Positions 23,583-34,320 of a stretch of 64,000 nucleotides of DNA are shown in pieces (position 1 is the first letter of the stretch; each line of letters begins with the position of its first letter). The notes under the pieces are model-generated. The model searched no databases, had not been told where the DNA came from, and saw nothing but the letters and a program-made list of their open reading frames with translations. Source of the stretch: Lactuca virosa. Lineage: Eukaryota; Streptophyta; Magnoliopsida; Asterales; Asteraceae. The stretch spans positions 24,527,813 through 24,591,812 of the forward strand of contig CAKMRJ010003334.1 of assembly GCA_928212115.1 (NCBI GenBank). Direction: 5' to 3'. The translations under genes were made by a program, and so were the position numbers.

Positions 23583-25142
23583 CATCCAAGAATGAGGAGC
23601 GAAGGATGTGGATAGAGAAGACGGAGTTAGAGTTAGTTAGGACGAGAGATGAAGTTATTTATTTACAACGTGATAATTTGAAACTTATGAAACAAAGAAA
23701 CTTTTTTTGCTTGATTGCTAAACGTTTATATACAAATATAACTCAATTGCATTTAGATTGTGAAATTGGCAAAAAGATTCACAAAATGATTTTGCCCTTA
23801 CTGGGTTGGTCTGGACAAAATCGAGTCCTTTATCAAGTCCAATGACCATAAGGACATGCTTAAAAATCTTCTGGACGAGAATGATAAATTGAAAATCAAG
23901 ACTGAAACCATACAGAAATTTGACTCATTGAATGCCAAGTTAAGTTCAGAAAACAAAATAAATGTTGAGAAGACTTCTAAATTTGACGAGGAAAGTGATA
24001 TGAGTGAAATTTCTGTAGAGGATGTGGTTGACTGTTCAGAATTTGTTAAAAGCGAAACCGAACCCACCAAAGGTCTTATATCTGAGAATTCGGTTGAGTT
24101 CGCTCGGATGTCCCAAGTTAAATCCAAAGTTCTGAAACCGAAAGCAGTGGCTTATCAAAAGGTACAAACTGTACCAAATCAGGTATATACCACATCAGGG
24201 GTTACTCAGAAACAAACAGTCGAACTTACAGCCATAGTAAACGAAGATAACGCTGGTGGTTGTGATAATTATTTTTGGTCTGCCCCAATCGAAAATGCAA
24301 ATGAGACTGTCGGTTTATCAGAGAGAACCTCATGGAGGGTTAAAGGCAAATATGTGGCAGAACCACTCAACAAGCCTGCAAGCTTTGATGTACCAAGCAC
24401 AAGTGGTACCAAAGAAATCCCAAGCGAACCAATGACGGCTGCAAGCAAAACCTCTTCATTGAAGAGCGAAACTCATGCTGAGAGACCGAAGCCAAGGGCA
24501 AACATGCACAAGTCTCAAGAGCAGCTTGCTGAACAAAAACGCCAGCGAAACAAAAGATATCAAAATAATCTTAATGAAAGGAAGCAGTTTTGGAACTCTC
24601 AAAACTCCAATTATGTTCGCAAAGAAAAGGCGTCAAATCTCAAGGCGAAAGCAGGATCCAAGGATAATTCTGATCCATGCACTCACTGCCAATCCTGCAG
24701 TCAAGCGAACCGAAAGCCTAGTTTTGGTCCCAGATCAAATGGTGACAAGAACCGAAAGCCTAGTTTCGGTCCCAAATCTTACAGCGATAAGAACCGAAAC
24801 ACAAGTTTTGGTCCTAAATCCCATCCTCCTCATTCTCGACCAAAGCAGAATCCTAACAAGGATGTCAAGGATAGCAAGGGAAAAGGGAAGCTCGTCTCTG
24901 AAGACAAAATGCAAACAAAGAAGACGTCAGCTAACCCTAGGAATCACGAAAACAAGTTTGTTAAGAATCAAAACAGAAATCTTCAATCTGATTTAAACAA
25001 ACTCAAGGTCTTTACCATCAAAAGGAAAGACGAAACCACACTAATAAAAAGAACTTATATGGTTGATCTTTCTATTGCTATTCCCTGTTTTGTAAAAGGC
25101 TCACGTGGACCCAAACAACTCTGGGTTCCTAAATTTGCTTGA
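23579..25142 (+). pseudogene. Gag C-terminal/linker region of the SIRE-like element, two frames
   Basis: Two frames (23579-23845, then 23856-25142) encode a charged, coiled-coil-like stretch (IEKTELELVRTRDEV; KNLLDENDKLKIKTETI) and then a low-complexity Lys/Asn/Ser-rich linker. Three near-tandem NR[KN]xSFGP[KR]S units lie at about 24706-24825. The ATG at 23856 is only a consequence of the frame change. This is the long region between Gag and protease seen in SIRE-type elements; its role is not known. Frame breaks at 23580 and about 23850 prevent a continuous product. Confidence 0.75.
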
Positions 25143-25654
25143 TTTTTTTGCAGGTTATAAGTGACGAGCAGTTCGACGACGAATGGTACATTGATAGTGG
25201 CTGCTCACGTCACATGACAGGAAGGAGGGAAGAGCTAAGGGAGTTTCGGGCTCTTAAGGATGGTGGATGTGTCAAATACGGGAATAATTCATATGGCACG
25301 ATCAAAGGCTACAGAATGATCACAAACGGGGGATTCTCAATCCGAAAGGTAGCATATGTAGAGGGATTGCAGCACAATCTCATCAGTGTCTCTCAACTGG
25401 TTGTGGGAACTGGCTTGAAGGTTTCGTTCGATGATGAAGGTTCAGAGATTGTTGAAAAGAAAACAAAGGTTGTCCTGTTAAAATCCAAGCGAAAAGGAGA
25501 AATGTATCCTCTAAATCTTAACCCAATTCGAGGAAAGCCAGTTGTATGCCTTTTAACGAAAGCACACTCTGACGAAAGTTGGCTATGGCACCGAAGGTTC
25601 TCACATCTCAACTTTAAGGACATCAACAAGTTGTTTATCAGTGATCATGTATGA
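25139..25654 (+). pseudogene. Protease and start of integrase, SIRE-like element
   Basis: WYIDSGCSRHMTG near the start is the Copia aspartic protease site with D-S-G intact. The following HNLISVSQL and LWHRRFSHLNF (about 25583-25615) are the pre-integrase region and the H-X4-H half of the integrase zinc finger. A stop codon at 25652-25654 (after ISDHV) cuts the frame within that finger; the same reading frame goes on at 25655 and contains the C-X2-C half (CAACEMGKQ). The frame overlaps the end of the upstream frame by four bases. One stop separates it from the rest of integrase, so polyprotein synthesis ends here unless it is read through. Confidence 0.85.
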
Positions 25655-25687
25655 GGACTTCCACTTCTCAAATTTGATAAGGAACAC

Positions 25688-26829
25688 TTGTGCGCAGCAT
25701 GCGAGATGGGAAAGCAAAGCCGAAAGAGTCATCCCACAATTGTCAACACAAAGATCATCGAACCTCTTGAGCTTCTTCACATCGATCTATGTGGTCCTTC
25801 GGCCATAGAAAGCATCGGTGGTAGTAAGTACATTTTAGTTGTTGTTGATGACTTTTCACGTTTCACCTGGGTTTTCTTTCTTAAACAGAAATCAGAGGCA
25901 ACTCCAAAGCTCAAAGCATTTATAAAGCAAGTGGAACTTCAATTGCGAAAGGTGGTTAGAAATGTCCGAAGTGACAATGGGCTGGAATTCAAAAACCAAG
26001 AGTTTGAAGAATTTCTCGCTGAAAAGGGAGTGTCTCATAACTTCTCTGCTCCCTATACTCCAAAACAAAATGGCGTAGTTGAAGGCGAAACCGTTCGTTG
26101 TGTGAAGCGGCCCGAACCATGCTCAGTTTCGCTTCTCTACCTTTGTACTTCTGGGCTGATGCAATTGCTGCTGCCTGCTATACCCAGAACCGAACCTTCC
26201 TCAACAAGAGATTTTCCATCACTCCATACGAAATCTTGAATAATCGCAAGCCAAATGTCAAGTTCTTCCATGTGTTCGGTTCAAGGTGCTTTATTTTCAA
26301 CTCCAAAGAGAACCGAAACAAGTTCGATGTAAAGGCAGATGAAGGAATTTTTCTTGGTTACTCGCTAACTTCAAAGGCATATAGGGTTCTGAATAAATGT
26401 TCAAATAAACTTGAAGAAACCTACTATGTTACCTTTGATGATAATTATGTGAAGAAACTGCAATCCAGCAAAGTACCAACGGAGGAAATCTTTCCAAAAT
26501 CAGTTCAAGTCTCGGTTCCAATTTCCAATCTATTTGAACAATACATGTTGCTATTTGATGAACCAGAGAAAGCAATTCATTATAAGGCAAAGGCAGCTGA
26601 CAACAAGATCGATAATTTGAAGAAATTGTCGATGAAGCAGCAAAAGAAATGGAAAGCGAACATCAAGGACCAACCGAACAGCCAGGTCCAAGCGAACCTC
26701 GAAATCAAAGCGAACCCCAAAGCTCGAGCGAACCTACTGATAATTATTATACATTCCAGGGGGAGAGTTCATCTACACCAAACCGACCAGACTTACCATT
26801 CCAGGGGGAGAACCCATCTCCAACAATGA
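25688..26829 (+). pseudogene. Integrase of the SIRE-like element, frameshifted
   Basis: The rve core is readable: HIDLCGPSAI contains the first catalytic Asp, VRSDNGLEF the second, and NGVVEGE at about 26070-26090 the third acidic residue. Just after that Glu, near 26090, the frame shifts, and the integrase C-terminus is read from about 26098 (AARTMLSFASLPLYFWADA, then GIFLGYSLTSKAYRV). The core catalytic triad itself is unchanged. The C-terminal portion overlaps the start of the reverse-transcriptase frame (26649) in another frame, a further frameshift. Confidence 0.85.
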
Positions 26830-27845
26830 CCCATGAAAGTCCAATCGAGGGGGAGAAATCTGAACCAGATATTGAGCTTGTCTCGTCATTCGAGGGGGAG
26901 AAAAACAATACAAATGACGAAGATTCTCAATCAGAATTCGAAGAAGAAATAAATGCCGAATTGGATCCTGCCTATGATCCAAACTATCATCCTCTCACAA
27001 AATTGACAAAAAATCATCCAAAAACTCAAGTAATCGGTGAAACATCTGAAGGAGTTCTTACTAGGTCTCAAATAAAAGCGAAGCAAACTGCTCTCTTCTC
27101 TCAAGTAGAATTTTGCATGTTTAATTTGTTCGTCTCAAAAATAGAACCAAAAACGGTTAATATTGCACTCGATCACTCCGATTGGGTACATGCAATGCAA
27201 GACAAACTCCACGAGTTTGAGCGAAATCGAGTCTGGAGACTGATTCCCACAACGAAGGATGCATCTGTGGTTGGATTAAAATGGGTATTCAGGAACAAGA
27301 TGGATAAAGAGGGGAATGTAATTCGCAACAAGGCAAGGCTGGTAGTCAAGGGATATTGTCAGGAAGAAGGTATAGATTACGAAGAAACCTTCGCTCCTGT
27401 AGCAAGGTTAGAATCAGTTCGGAACTTTCTGGCATACGCTGTTCATAAGAATTTTGAAGTCTTTCAAATGGACGTCAAATGTTCATTCTTGAATGGAGAA
27501 CTAGAGGGGACTGTATATGTTGAGCAACCACTGGGTTTCGTGAACGAAAAGTATCCTGATCATTACTATATTCTGGATAAAGTTGTCTATGGTTTGAAGC
27601 AAGCCCCTAGAGCCTGGTATGAAACCCTTACTAGATTTCTGAAAATGTCCAAGTTTAAACAAGGTTCGGTTGACCCAACCTTCTTTCGCAAGAAAGAGGG
27701 TGACCACTTAATGATCGTCCAAATCTACGTCGATGATATCATCTTCGGTTCCACGAATCCTAGCCTCACAGCTGAATTCAGGAAGTTGATGGAGACTAAG
27801 TTTGAGATGAGCTCAATGGGTCCAATTAACTTTTCCTTGGCTTGA
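26649..27845 (+). pseudogene. Copia reverse transcriptase of the SIRE-like element
   Basis: The frame begins in the Glu/Ser/Pro-rich linker with repeated QGE/EGE segments (about 26755-26900). The RVT_2 domain then follows: WVHAMQDKLHEFERNRVW, GLKWVFRNKMDKEG, NKARLVVKGYCQEEGIDYEE, FAPVARLESVR, FQMDVKCSFLNGEL (first catalytic Asp) and YVDDIIFGSTN near 27730 (the YVDD active site). The frame ends at TGA (27843-27845) right after SSMGPINFSLA, where the homologous family continues with a short LG motif; the next frame starts four bases earlier. A small indel at about 27835 is therefore the break. Confidence 0.88.
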
Positions 27846-28696
27846 ACATTAGACAGGGACCCGAAGTCATATTTATCAATCAGGAGGCTTACACAAAGAC
27901 CCTACTGGCTAAGTTTGGCATGATGGGAGATTCAAAAGTAAAGGTTCCTATGGCATTTGGAACGAAGGTAACACCATCTTTAGAGAAACCAGCTGTTGAT
28001 ATGGCCCTCTATCGGCAAATGATAGGGTCTCTAATGTATCTAACCGCTAGTAGACCAGATATTATGTTTTCAGTCTGTTATTGTGCCAGGTTCCAAGCTA
28101 ATCCACGCAAACCTCATATGGTGGCTGTTAAGAACATCTTCAGATATTTGAAGCGAACCTCATCTCTCGGTCTATGGTATCTTGCTAAATCAGGATTTTT
28201 CGTTCAAGCATTCTTTGATGCTGATCTTGGAGGATGTGGTTTGGACTGAAAGAGCACTACAAGCGGATGTTAATTCCTCGATGGTAAACGATTCAGCTGG
28301 CAGTCAAAGAAACAAACATGCATTTCACTCTCTACAGCCGAAGCTGAATATATTGTTGCAGCTTCTTGCACTTCCCAGGTCATATGGATCCAAAGCCAAT
28401 TAAGAGATTATGGCCTGAACATGAAGAAGATTCCACTTTATTGTGACTCAGAAAGCACTATTCGAATATGTCACAATCCAGTGCAACACTCCAAAACGAA
28501 ACATATAGCACTGAGATACCATTTCATCAAAGATCACGTTGAAGATGGTAATGTGGAAATCCACTTTGTTAGATCTGCTGATCAACTAGCTGACATCTTC
28601 ACGAAAGCCTTACCTGAAGTAAGTTTTAATAAAATTCTCCAAGGCTTAGGAATGATGGAAGCTGAATCAGTATCGAAACTGCTTTCGCCTCATTAA
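27842..28696 (+). pseudogene. RT thumb and RNase H of the SIRE-like element, broken
   Basis: The 27842-28249 frame carries the post-RT segment (EAYTKTLLAKFGM; YRQMIGSLMYLTASRPDIMFSV). A frame change near 28240 scrambles the start of RNase H; its AEAEY-like core is read in another frame near 28330-28400. 28421-28696 carries IPLYCDSESTIRICHNPV, KTKHIALRYHFIKDHV and SADQLADIFTKALP, the usual end of Copia pol. Stop at 28694-28696. The catalytic Asp in CDSES is present, but the frames do not connect. Confidence 0.85.
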
Positions 28697-28708
28697 AAAT
28701 TAAACAAG

Positions 28709-28860
28709 CGAAATAGAGCGAACGCTCGGTCTATTTCGGGTCCAGATTTTTCGGGAACCGAAATGAACATAACGCGAAATAGAGCGAACGCTCGGTCTAT
28801 TTCGGCTCCTGATTTTTCAGGAACCGAAATGAACCGAACGCTTGGTCTATTTCGCTTCTC
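28709..28860 (+). repeat. 66-bp tandem repeat with strong hairpins just after pol
   Basis: Two units and a part of a third. Each full unit has CGAAATAGA (28709-28717; 28775-28783) pairing with TCTATTTCG (28730-28738; 28796-28804) around an inner GAGCG-AA-CGCTC hairpin. In the second unit TCCTGA-TTTT-TCAGGA follows. It starts 12 bp after the pol stop. Confidence 0.88.
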
Positions 28861-28938
28861 TACTTTTAGGTGAAGTTTCGGTTGTGTATACTTTGTACAC
28901 TTTGTATATCTTTTCTCACTTCCTTTCTTCTTCATAAA

Positions 28939-29112
28939 ACTCAAAAATATTTTACTTTCTGTTTTTAATTCTTTTTCAGAAAATTCATAAAATCCAAAAA
29001 TATTTTCCCTTCTATTTTTAATTCTTTTTCAGAAAATTCATAAAATTTCAAAAATATTTTCCCTTCTAGTTTTAATTTTTTTTCAGAAAATTCATAAAAT
29101 CCAAAAATATTT
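28939..29112 (+). repeat. 53-54-bp A/T-rich tandem repeat, three units
   Basis: Units contain TTTTAATT, CTTTTTCAGAAAATTCATA and CAAAAATATTTT, starting near 28963, 29016 and 29070 with small changes. Non-coding, in the SIRE spacer. Confidence 0.8.
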
Positions 29113-30590
29113 TTTTATTGTTTTTGTTGTTTTCTTTTTTATCAAAAATCAAAAATACCAAAAATATCATTGAAAGGTATCATGGATCATTCACATGATG
29201 GAGCTGGGACAGGTATACATTTCTTTATCTTTGTACTCGCTAAGTGTCCCTAGAAGCATGCTGTTGTATGTTGACCAAAGCCTCAAAGACTTCAAGTGAA
29301 GCCTTACTGATTTGATATACACAAATCAAATCTTCCCAATCAGGCTGATAAAATCACTTATGTCATGAGCTACCTTACTCGTCTCACATTGAGTTAAGAG
29401 CTGTCTGCTCGGTCCTTACTATATAGCAGAGGTACTTTCAGTTCTTTCACCTCCTTATCGATTTTCTCCATCTCATTTCGGTTCATAATCGTAACCCTTG
29501 AGACTCTCAGTATTTACCACTGAGGTTTATGGTTACACAACATTTATGTTAATGATCTTAGCTTCGTTTCACCACGTGCTAAGTGAAACCCCAAATCCAA
29601 CACCAATAACGAATTGACGGTGAACAATCAAATGCTCTAGTTTTCACCAACGATTTGACGAAACCACTTTAGTGGAAAGTACCAAGAAATCTCTTTTTAA
29701 TTTTTGTGAGATCTTTATGAAATTGTCTAACACCAAGGCTTTTCTTCCCAAAAGATCCAGTTTATATTTTTGTTTTTGAGATTTCTACAGTTATCACCAA
29801 GTCACTGAATATATTATCTAACCTACTTGTTTAATCGACTACACTGGTCTCACAAGTACTTCATCCCACTTTCGGTCTTATGTCAAGTACTGAAGTTCGG
29901 TTGAAGCTGAGCCACCCTTTATAGCTTAAATTTGAAAATATGCCTTTCAATATTTCTTAATAAACATTTGATCGTATTTCAACGGGATACCACACAGACA
30001 CTTCTAAGTCTCTCTTGACTTTGGAGGAAGAGATTCGTGCCCGGGATCCATAGTTTCGTGTCTAAAATAGACATCACTTAAATTCCACAAATACTTTGCT
30101 TTATTTCTTTTCTATTGGCACACTCTTGCACGAAGATCATTATGATTTTCCCATTTCTTGTTCGTGGTACTAATGGCAATTATTCAGATTTGATGCTTCA
30201 GTTGTCAATGCTATGGTGGTCTACAATGTAAGGGGCGAACATTGCAAGCCTTATATGAAGCGAAAGAGTTTGTCTCAATTTGAAAATGAATTTGAAAAGT
30301 TTTGAAGTTGAAACGGTGGTAACAGGATAAGATTTGAAACGGGTGCGTGAATTTGAAACGGCTCCTAACATCACGCCTGATGACGTCTTTGTAGGGAAAC
30401 AAAGCTGTCAAATCGCGCTTTTTCAGGCGTCGATTCAGAAGATCATCAAATCATTACTGTGGATTTTTCTCTCTCCTAGAGATGGTATAAAAGGTTTCTC
30501 ACACCTCTTGTATCATTTTACCAATTCACAATTCTCTCAAGAACACACCGGCAAATTTCTACTATTCATCTTCTTCTTCACACCTGCAAC
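29113..30590 (+). other. Spacer between pol and extra ORFs in the SIRE-like element
   Basis: About 1.5 kb with no frame above 60 codons in sense except the 5' extension of the next ORF. A promoter-like GGTATAAAAGG lies at about 30484-30494, some 97-107 bp before the ATG at 30591. It may drive or precede a subgenomic message for the extra ORF; this is inference. Confidence 0.5.
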
Positions 30591-31158
30591 AATGGCTGAA
30601 TTTTCATCTGTTTATGAACAATCTGCCCAGTCCTCTCTTCTCACCATTAAACCAAATCAAAACCTCATCATTGATCTCTCACCTTTCCAGTATGATCCCT
30701 ACATGCTAGAAATGGTTGAATGCCTCAAATATTCACCACTTGTAGTTGCCCTAACCAAGGTGGAGTGTGTTCCGATGTCGCTACTTTCTCAGGTCTACTC
30801 AACCGCTATCTACGATAAAGCCAAGGAGCTATTTTCTTTGAGATCGTCAATCACAAGACGTCGATTTCAAAAGCTAGGTTTTGTCTATTGCTAAGGATTG
30901 TTATCGACGACTCCATGATTAACCCTTATTCCATCACCACCACTCAACTCTTCACCATGTTCTATGATATGGGGTACACTGAGGTTCTCACCACTCTCAC
31001 AAAGTTCAAGAAATCGTGCCTTCCACCTCAGTGGAATGGTCTATTTACCCTCCTCTCTAAGGGTTTATCGGAGAGGGTTGTAGGTTCTGACGGTGCAAGC
31101 AAGGCGTTCATGACCCTTCTCTACGGGCTGTACCATGGGGTTAACACGGATTTTGGAT
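30591..31158 (+). pseudogene. SIRE extra ORF2, 5' part, split by element C
   Basis: From the ATG at 30591 (MAEFSSVYEQSAQ) a hydrophilic then mixed protein reads to 30893. After a frame change it goes on in 30888-31158 (IVIDDSMINPYSITTTQLFTMF; PPQWNGLFTLLSKGLSERVV), where element C is inserted with TSD CTATC; the reading resumes at 38959. It lies 3' of RNase H, where SIRE-lineage elements carry an env-like or unassigned extra ORF. I see no signal peptide or transmembrane segment here, so an envelope role is not supported by this part. Breaks: the frameshift near 30890, the insertion, and later stops. Confidence 0.65.
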
Positions 31159-31163
31159 CTATC
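31159..31163. repeat. Target-site duplication of C, left copy (CTATC)
   Basis: Perfect match to 38959-38963. Confidence 0.92.
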
Positions 31164-31937
31164 TGTTGGATTAGGTGTCTAAGCCCATAACTATTATTGG
31201 TATGTATTCGACCCGAGAGTAGCATGGTCCATTTGGGTTGCATATCATCAGGACAATTTGTTAGGATGGACTTTTGAGAGAAGGTTATTTATGGTTTATT
31301 AATATATTATAAGTAATAATATATTAATATGAAATCATATGTTTTAATTAATAGTGATCAAGAATTAATTTTGGAATTAATTTAGTGGTCGAAAGAGACT
31401 AATTAAATCTATGGGGACTAATTATGATAATTAGTTATATTTATATGTGTTGGGCTTATGATCCATGTTGGACCAAGTTTATGTATGGATACATAAAGAG
31501 TTGGGCCACATGAACCATGGATCATAAAACCCATGGGTATGGATTTGGGTTATATCCATGACCCTAGAAATCCCACATATAAATAGATATTTCATTGCCC
31601 AAAATCGGCACTTGTATCTTTTTAGTGTTCATGGTGTCTTTTGTGTGCATGGAATTCTCTCTCAAGTTCATCCTTTGTCCATGGTGTGTTGTGATTCCAT
31701 TTGAGGCTTCCACACTATTGGGGCTAAACTCTTTAAGGCCAAATACACCAAGAATTCAAGCTCCATCAAAAGGTATGTCATGCTAACTAGTATATTATAA
31801 TTTTATGTTAAATCCATACTAGTTGTAAGATTAATACCTTGGAAACCATTTGCATGTATAATTAGTGAAAACATAGATCCAAGGTATTTAGGGTTGTATG
31901 TGCACCATAGGATGTTGTAGTATACCAAAACCCAATA
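31164..31937 (+). repeat. 5' LTR of C
   Basis: TGTTGGATTAGG to CCCAATA (3' copy CCCAACA). TATAAATA at 31578-31585 (3' copy 38599-38606) is the likely promoter. Confidence 0.93.
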
Positions 31938-31938
31938 G

Positions 31939-31951
31939 TGGTATCAGAGCC
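31939..31951 (+). other. Primer-binding site of C
   Basis: TGGTATCAGAGCC one base after the 5' LTR; initiator tRNA-Met type. Confidence 0.85.
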
Positions 31952-32410
31952 ATGGGTTGTTTTCAATTATACTTGATGCAAGTTGCAGAAAAAAAAACTG
32001 AAAAAAATCGAATTTTTTGTTGTCGGGACAGCAGACTCGACGAGTCCAGTGATGGACTCGACGAGTCCATGAACAAATTCATCCAACTCGTCGAGTTGGT
32101 TCATGCACTCGACGAGTTGGACCCCCTGACAACTTATCTTCGAGTTTTTTGGCCTGTTTTGGATTAGAATCATTACCGCAAAGTGTTTTTGTTCATAAAA
32201 TTTGTTTTTTGATACTATGGTAATGTTTATTCTCATCCAAATAAAGGATAATAATCAAAGTTTCAAGTTTTATACATGTTTATATGATGCTTGAAAAATG
32301 TTGATTATGAATGTTCATGTTTATGAGTTTGTTTAGATTAATAGGAAAAATTATGAGATAGTTGTTTTCAATCCAAATTAATCTTGAAGTTGTTCATAAT
32401 ATGTGTTTTT

Positions 32411-32430
32411 GTAACTTGTCCTCAAGTTAC
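32411..32430 (+). other. AACTTG/CAAGTT hairpin 1 of 3 in C
   Basis: GTAACTTG-TCCT-CAAGTTAC, a perfect 8-bp stem with a 4-nt loop. Confidence 0.85.
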
Positions 32431-32525
32431 ATGAAAAGTCACATTTATGAATTTTAAAAACCCATAAAAATTCCATAAGTTATGAAAAAATGAAGAGTCA
32501 CATTTTTAATGCTTTTAAAGTCTTT

Positions 32526-32547
32526 CATAACTTGTCTACAAGTTATG
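32526..32547 (+). other. AACTTG/CAAGTT hairpin 2 of 3 in C
   Basis: CATAACTTG, loop TCTA, CAAGTTATG: a perfect 9-bp stem. The outer pairs differ from hairpin 1 yet stay complementary. Confidence 0.85.
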
Positions 32548-32622
32548 GAACTTGAAGGGTTTTTTCCATTAAACCACTTTAAAATTCATAAGTTATGGAA
32601 ACCATAAGTTTTTTGAATTGTT

Positions 32623-32644
32623 CAAAACTTGTCCTCAAGTTTTG
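32623..32644 (+). other. AACTTG/CAAGTT hairpin 3 of 3 in C
   Basis: CAAAACTTG, loop TCCT, CAAGTTTTG: a perfect 9-bp stem, again with compensated outer pairs. Confidence 0.85.
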
Positions 32645-32890
32645 GAATTTGTAAAGTCAAACCCCATATACACTTTAATTCCAAACCCAAGAATTTTAAA
32701 AGTTAAAGTTCAAACTTTATGGACTTCATTAAATTAATTAAAGTGTCTAATTAAAAGAGTTAATAATTCCATAAAGACATGGTTTAAGTTTAATTAAATT
32801 AAGAGTATAGTTTAATTAATAGATTAAACCACCAAGTATTTTAAATGTTTAAAATACACCCTTATACTATTATAATATTAATAGTTAATA

Positions 32891-32892
<2 letters not shown>

Positions 32893-32947
<55 letters not shown>
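32893..32947. repeat. (TA)n microsatellite in C
   Basis: About 27 TA units. Element B has a TA tract at the equivalent place (43031-43097). Confidence 0.95.
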
Positions 32948-32951
<4 letters not shown>

Positions 32952-33152
32952 AAGAACAAAGTCAGTCTTACCGTTAGTAGGCCTCATTCACGAAGCGGTC
33001 TATAAGGGGGTATAAGGTTACTGCCTATAAAATGGCAGTTTAATGGGTGTCCACTCTCACCCACCGCTTCCTTGACCGGTGGAGGGTCGTTAGCCGAACG
33101 GGTAGGACAAGGACTATAATTCTCCCTTCATTAAAAGTATTAATGATAAATA

Positions 33153-33197
33153 CTAAGTAACTAAACCTTTTATAAATACCCAATCTTAGTTACTTAG
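33153..33197 (+). other. Leader hairpin of C with 12-bp stem
   Basis: CTAAGTAACTAA (33153-33164) pairs with TTAGTTACTTAG (33186-33197). B has AAAGTAACTAA/TTAGTTACTTT at the same place. Confidence 0.85.
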
Positions 33198-33254
33198 GAA
33201 AAAGTGAATAAGGTGCTAATCCATGAAATTACACTTTGCACTTTGTTTAAGTCG

Positions 33255-33290
33255 GTTAGTGGAGCGTGTGTGGTTAACCGGCACACTAAC
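33255..33290 (+). other. GGTTAACC-loop hairpin, C copy 1
   Basis: Stem GTTAGTG/CACTAAC around a 22-nt loop (33262-33283) ending GTGGTTAACCGGCA. Confidence 0.9.
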
Positions 33291-33337
33291 TCGTATTTAA
33301 CAAGGTAGGCAAAGGGTAACCTAATGTTTATCATAGT

Positions 33338-33373
33338 ATCGATGGAGCGTGTGTGGTTAACCGGCACATCGAT
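33338..33373 (+). other. GGTTAACC-loop hairpin, C copy 2
   Basis: Stem ATCGATG/CATCGAT around a 22-nt loop identical to copy 1; the stem sequence is changed and still fully paired. Confidence 0.9.
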
Positions 33374-33427
33374 TGAGGGGTAAACACTTAAGGGTACCAA
33401 GTAATTTGCATGGTTACTTCACACCTT

Positions 33428-33460
33428 GTTTTGTGATCCTCGGCATCCCAGTCACAAAAC
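33428..33460 (+). other. CGGCATC-loop hairpin (15-nt loop), C
   Basis: GTTTTGTGA, loop TCCTCGGCATCCCAG, TCACAAAAC: a perfect 9-bp stem. Confidence 0.88.
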
Positions 33461-33479
33461 CTGAAGGGCACACTCGAGA

Positions 33480-34320
33480 TTGAAACATGCCATTGAACAG
33501 TTCAATGAATCTCAAAGATCTAGGAGTTTCAAAAACCAATTAAAACCTAATAATATATATTTCGTTTTCATGGTGGAAATTGGTGAATCGTCATTCGCCT
33601 ACCTTCAAATATTTTATAGCTTGGATTACGGCATCCCTCTTCCAAGTTATAAAAGTATTGTGTTGGGTCCTAGCCTTAATATTTCATATTGGGTGTTATA
33701 TTAAGGACTTTAAATCAGCTATCTTGAGTATCTCCCAAAAGATGTCTGGTTTAGACATTTATGATCTTCCCAAATCTCTTGAAACAAGCTTTCCTAAATG
33801 AAGATGATGTCCCATGGAAATCATACTTCTTTCACCTCCTCCAATTATTCTCCCTAACCCACAAGTTCCTAAAAAGTTTAAGGTCACTCAAGCCCTATTG
33901 GCAAGCAAAGGTCTATGTGTGATCACATCTTGGAGATGTAGTCACATATTGACAAGCCGGGAGAGTTGGGTGTCAAAGTCTTGAGAAAGTTGGTGGCTCA
34001 ACTACTTTCTAAGTCACATAGTGAGTTCTTTTGGAACACCTATGAAACAGACTATGACAAGACCCTTAATGATCTTATCTATTTGCTAAGATCAACTTCC
34101 TAAAAACTTTATGGACATTGACAATGATGACACTGGGAATCCAAAAAAGCATTCTCTTCCCAATGGAAATGGATCGGCCATAGTCAACTCGGTTGACCAA
34201 ATGGTAAAGAGAAAAGCTAAGTCTGAGATAGTCCCATTACCAAAGGGTCCATATGTTTATATTGCCAAAGAAAGGGGCATTGGTTGCGAAGCTGCCAAAT
34301 TTACCTAAGGATGTTAAAGT
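33480..34320 (+). pseudogene. Decayed Copia gag of element C
   Basis: After the leader the sequence keeps scattered gag similarity to element B in mixed frames: NESQRSRSF near 33504, a block near 33920-34080 corresponding to the SHIDRLGMLG/PRELAIDLVL part of the B gag, and MVKRKAKSEIV near 34201, which in B precedes a CCHC knuckle. In C the knuckle region (34255-34310) has lost its cysteines. Many stops and frame changes preclude a product. The order leader-gag remnant matches B, showing a shared pol-less architecture. Confidence 0.65.
33612..33654 (+). other. ATTACGGCATCCC-loop hairpin, C copy 1
   Basis: A 13-bp stem (TTTTATAGCTTGG with CCAAGTTATAAAA, one G.U pair 33619/33647) around the 17-nt loop ATTACGGCATCCCTCTT (33625-33641). 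Confidence 0.9.

Noticed and set aside
30591..31158. Retroviral-type envelope gene in the SIRE-like element
   Set aside because: The position fits, but no signal peptide, glycosylated ectodomain or transmembrane helix is seen in any of the extra ORFs.
31595..31786. 63-codon ORF, repeated at 38616-38807
   Set aside because: LTR sequence of element C, present twice for that reason; no protein features.
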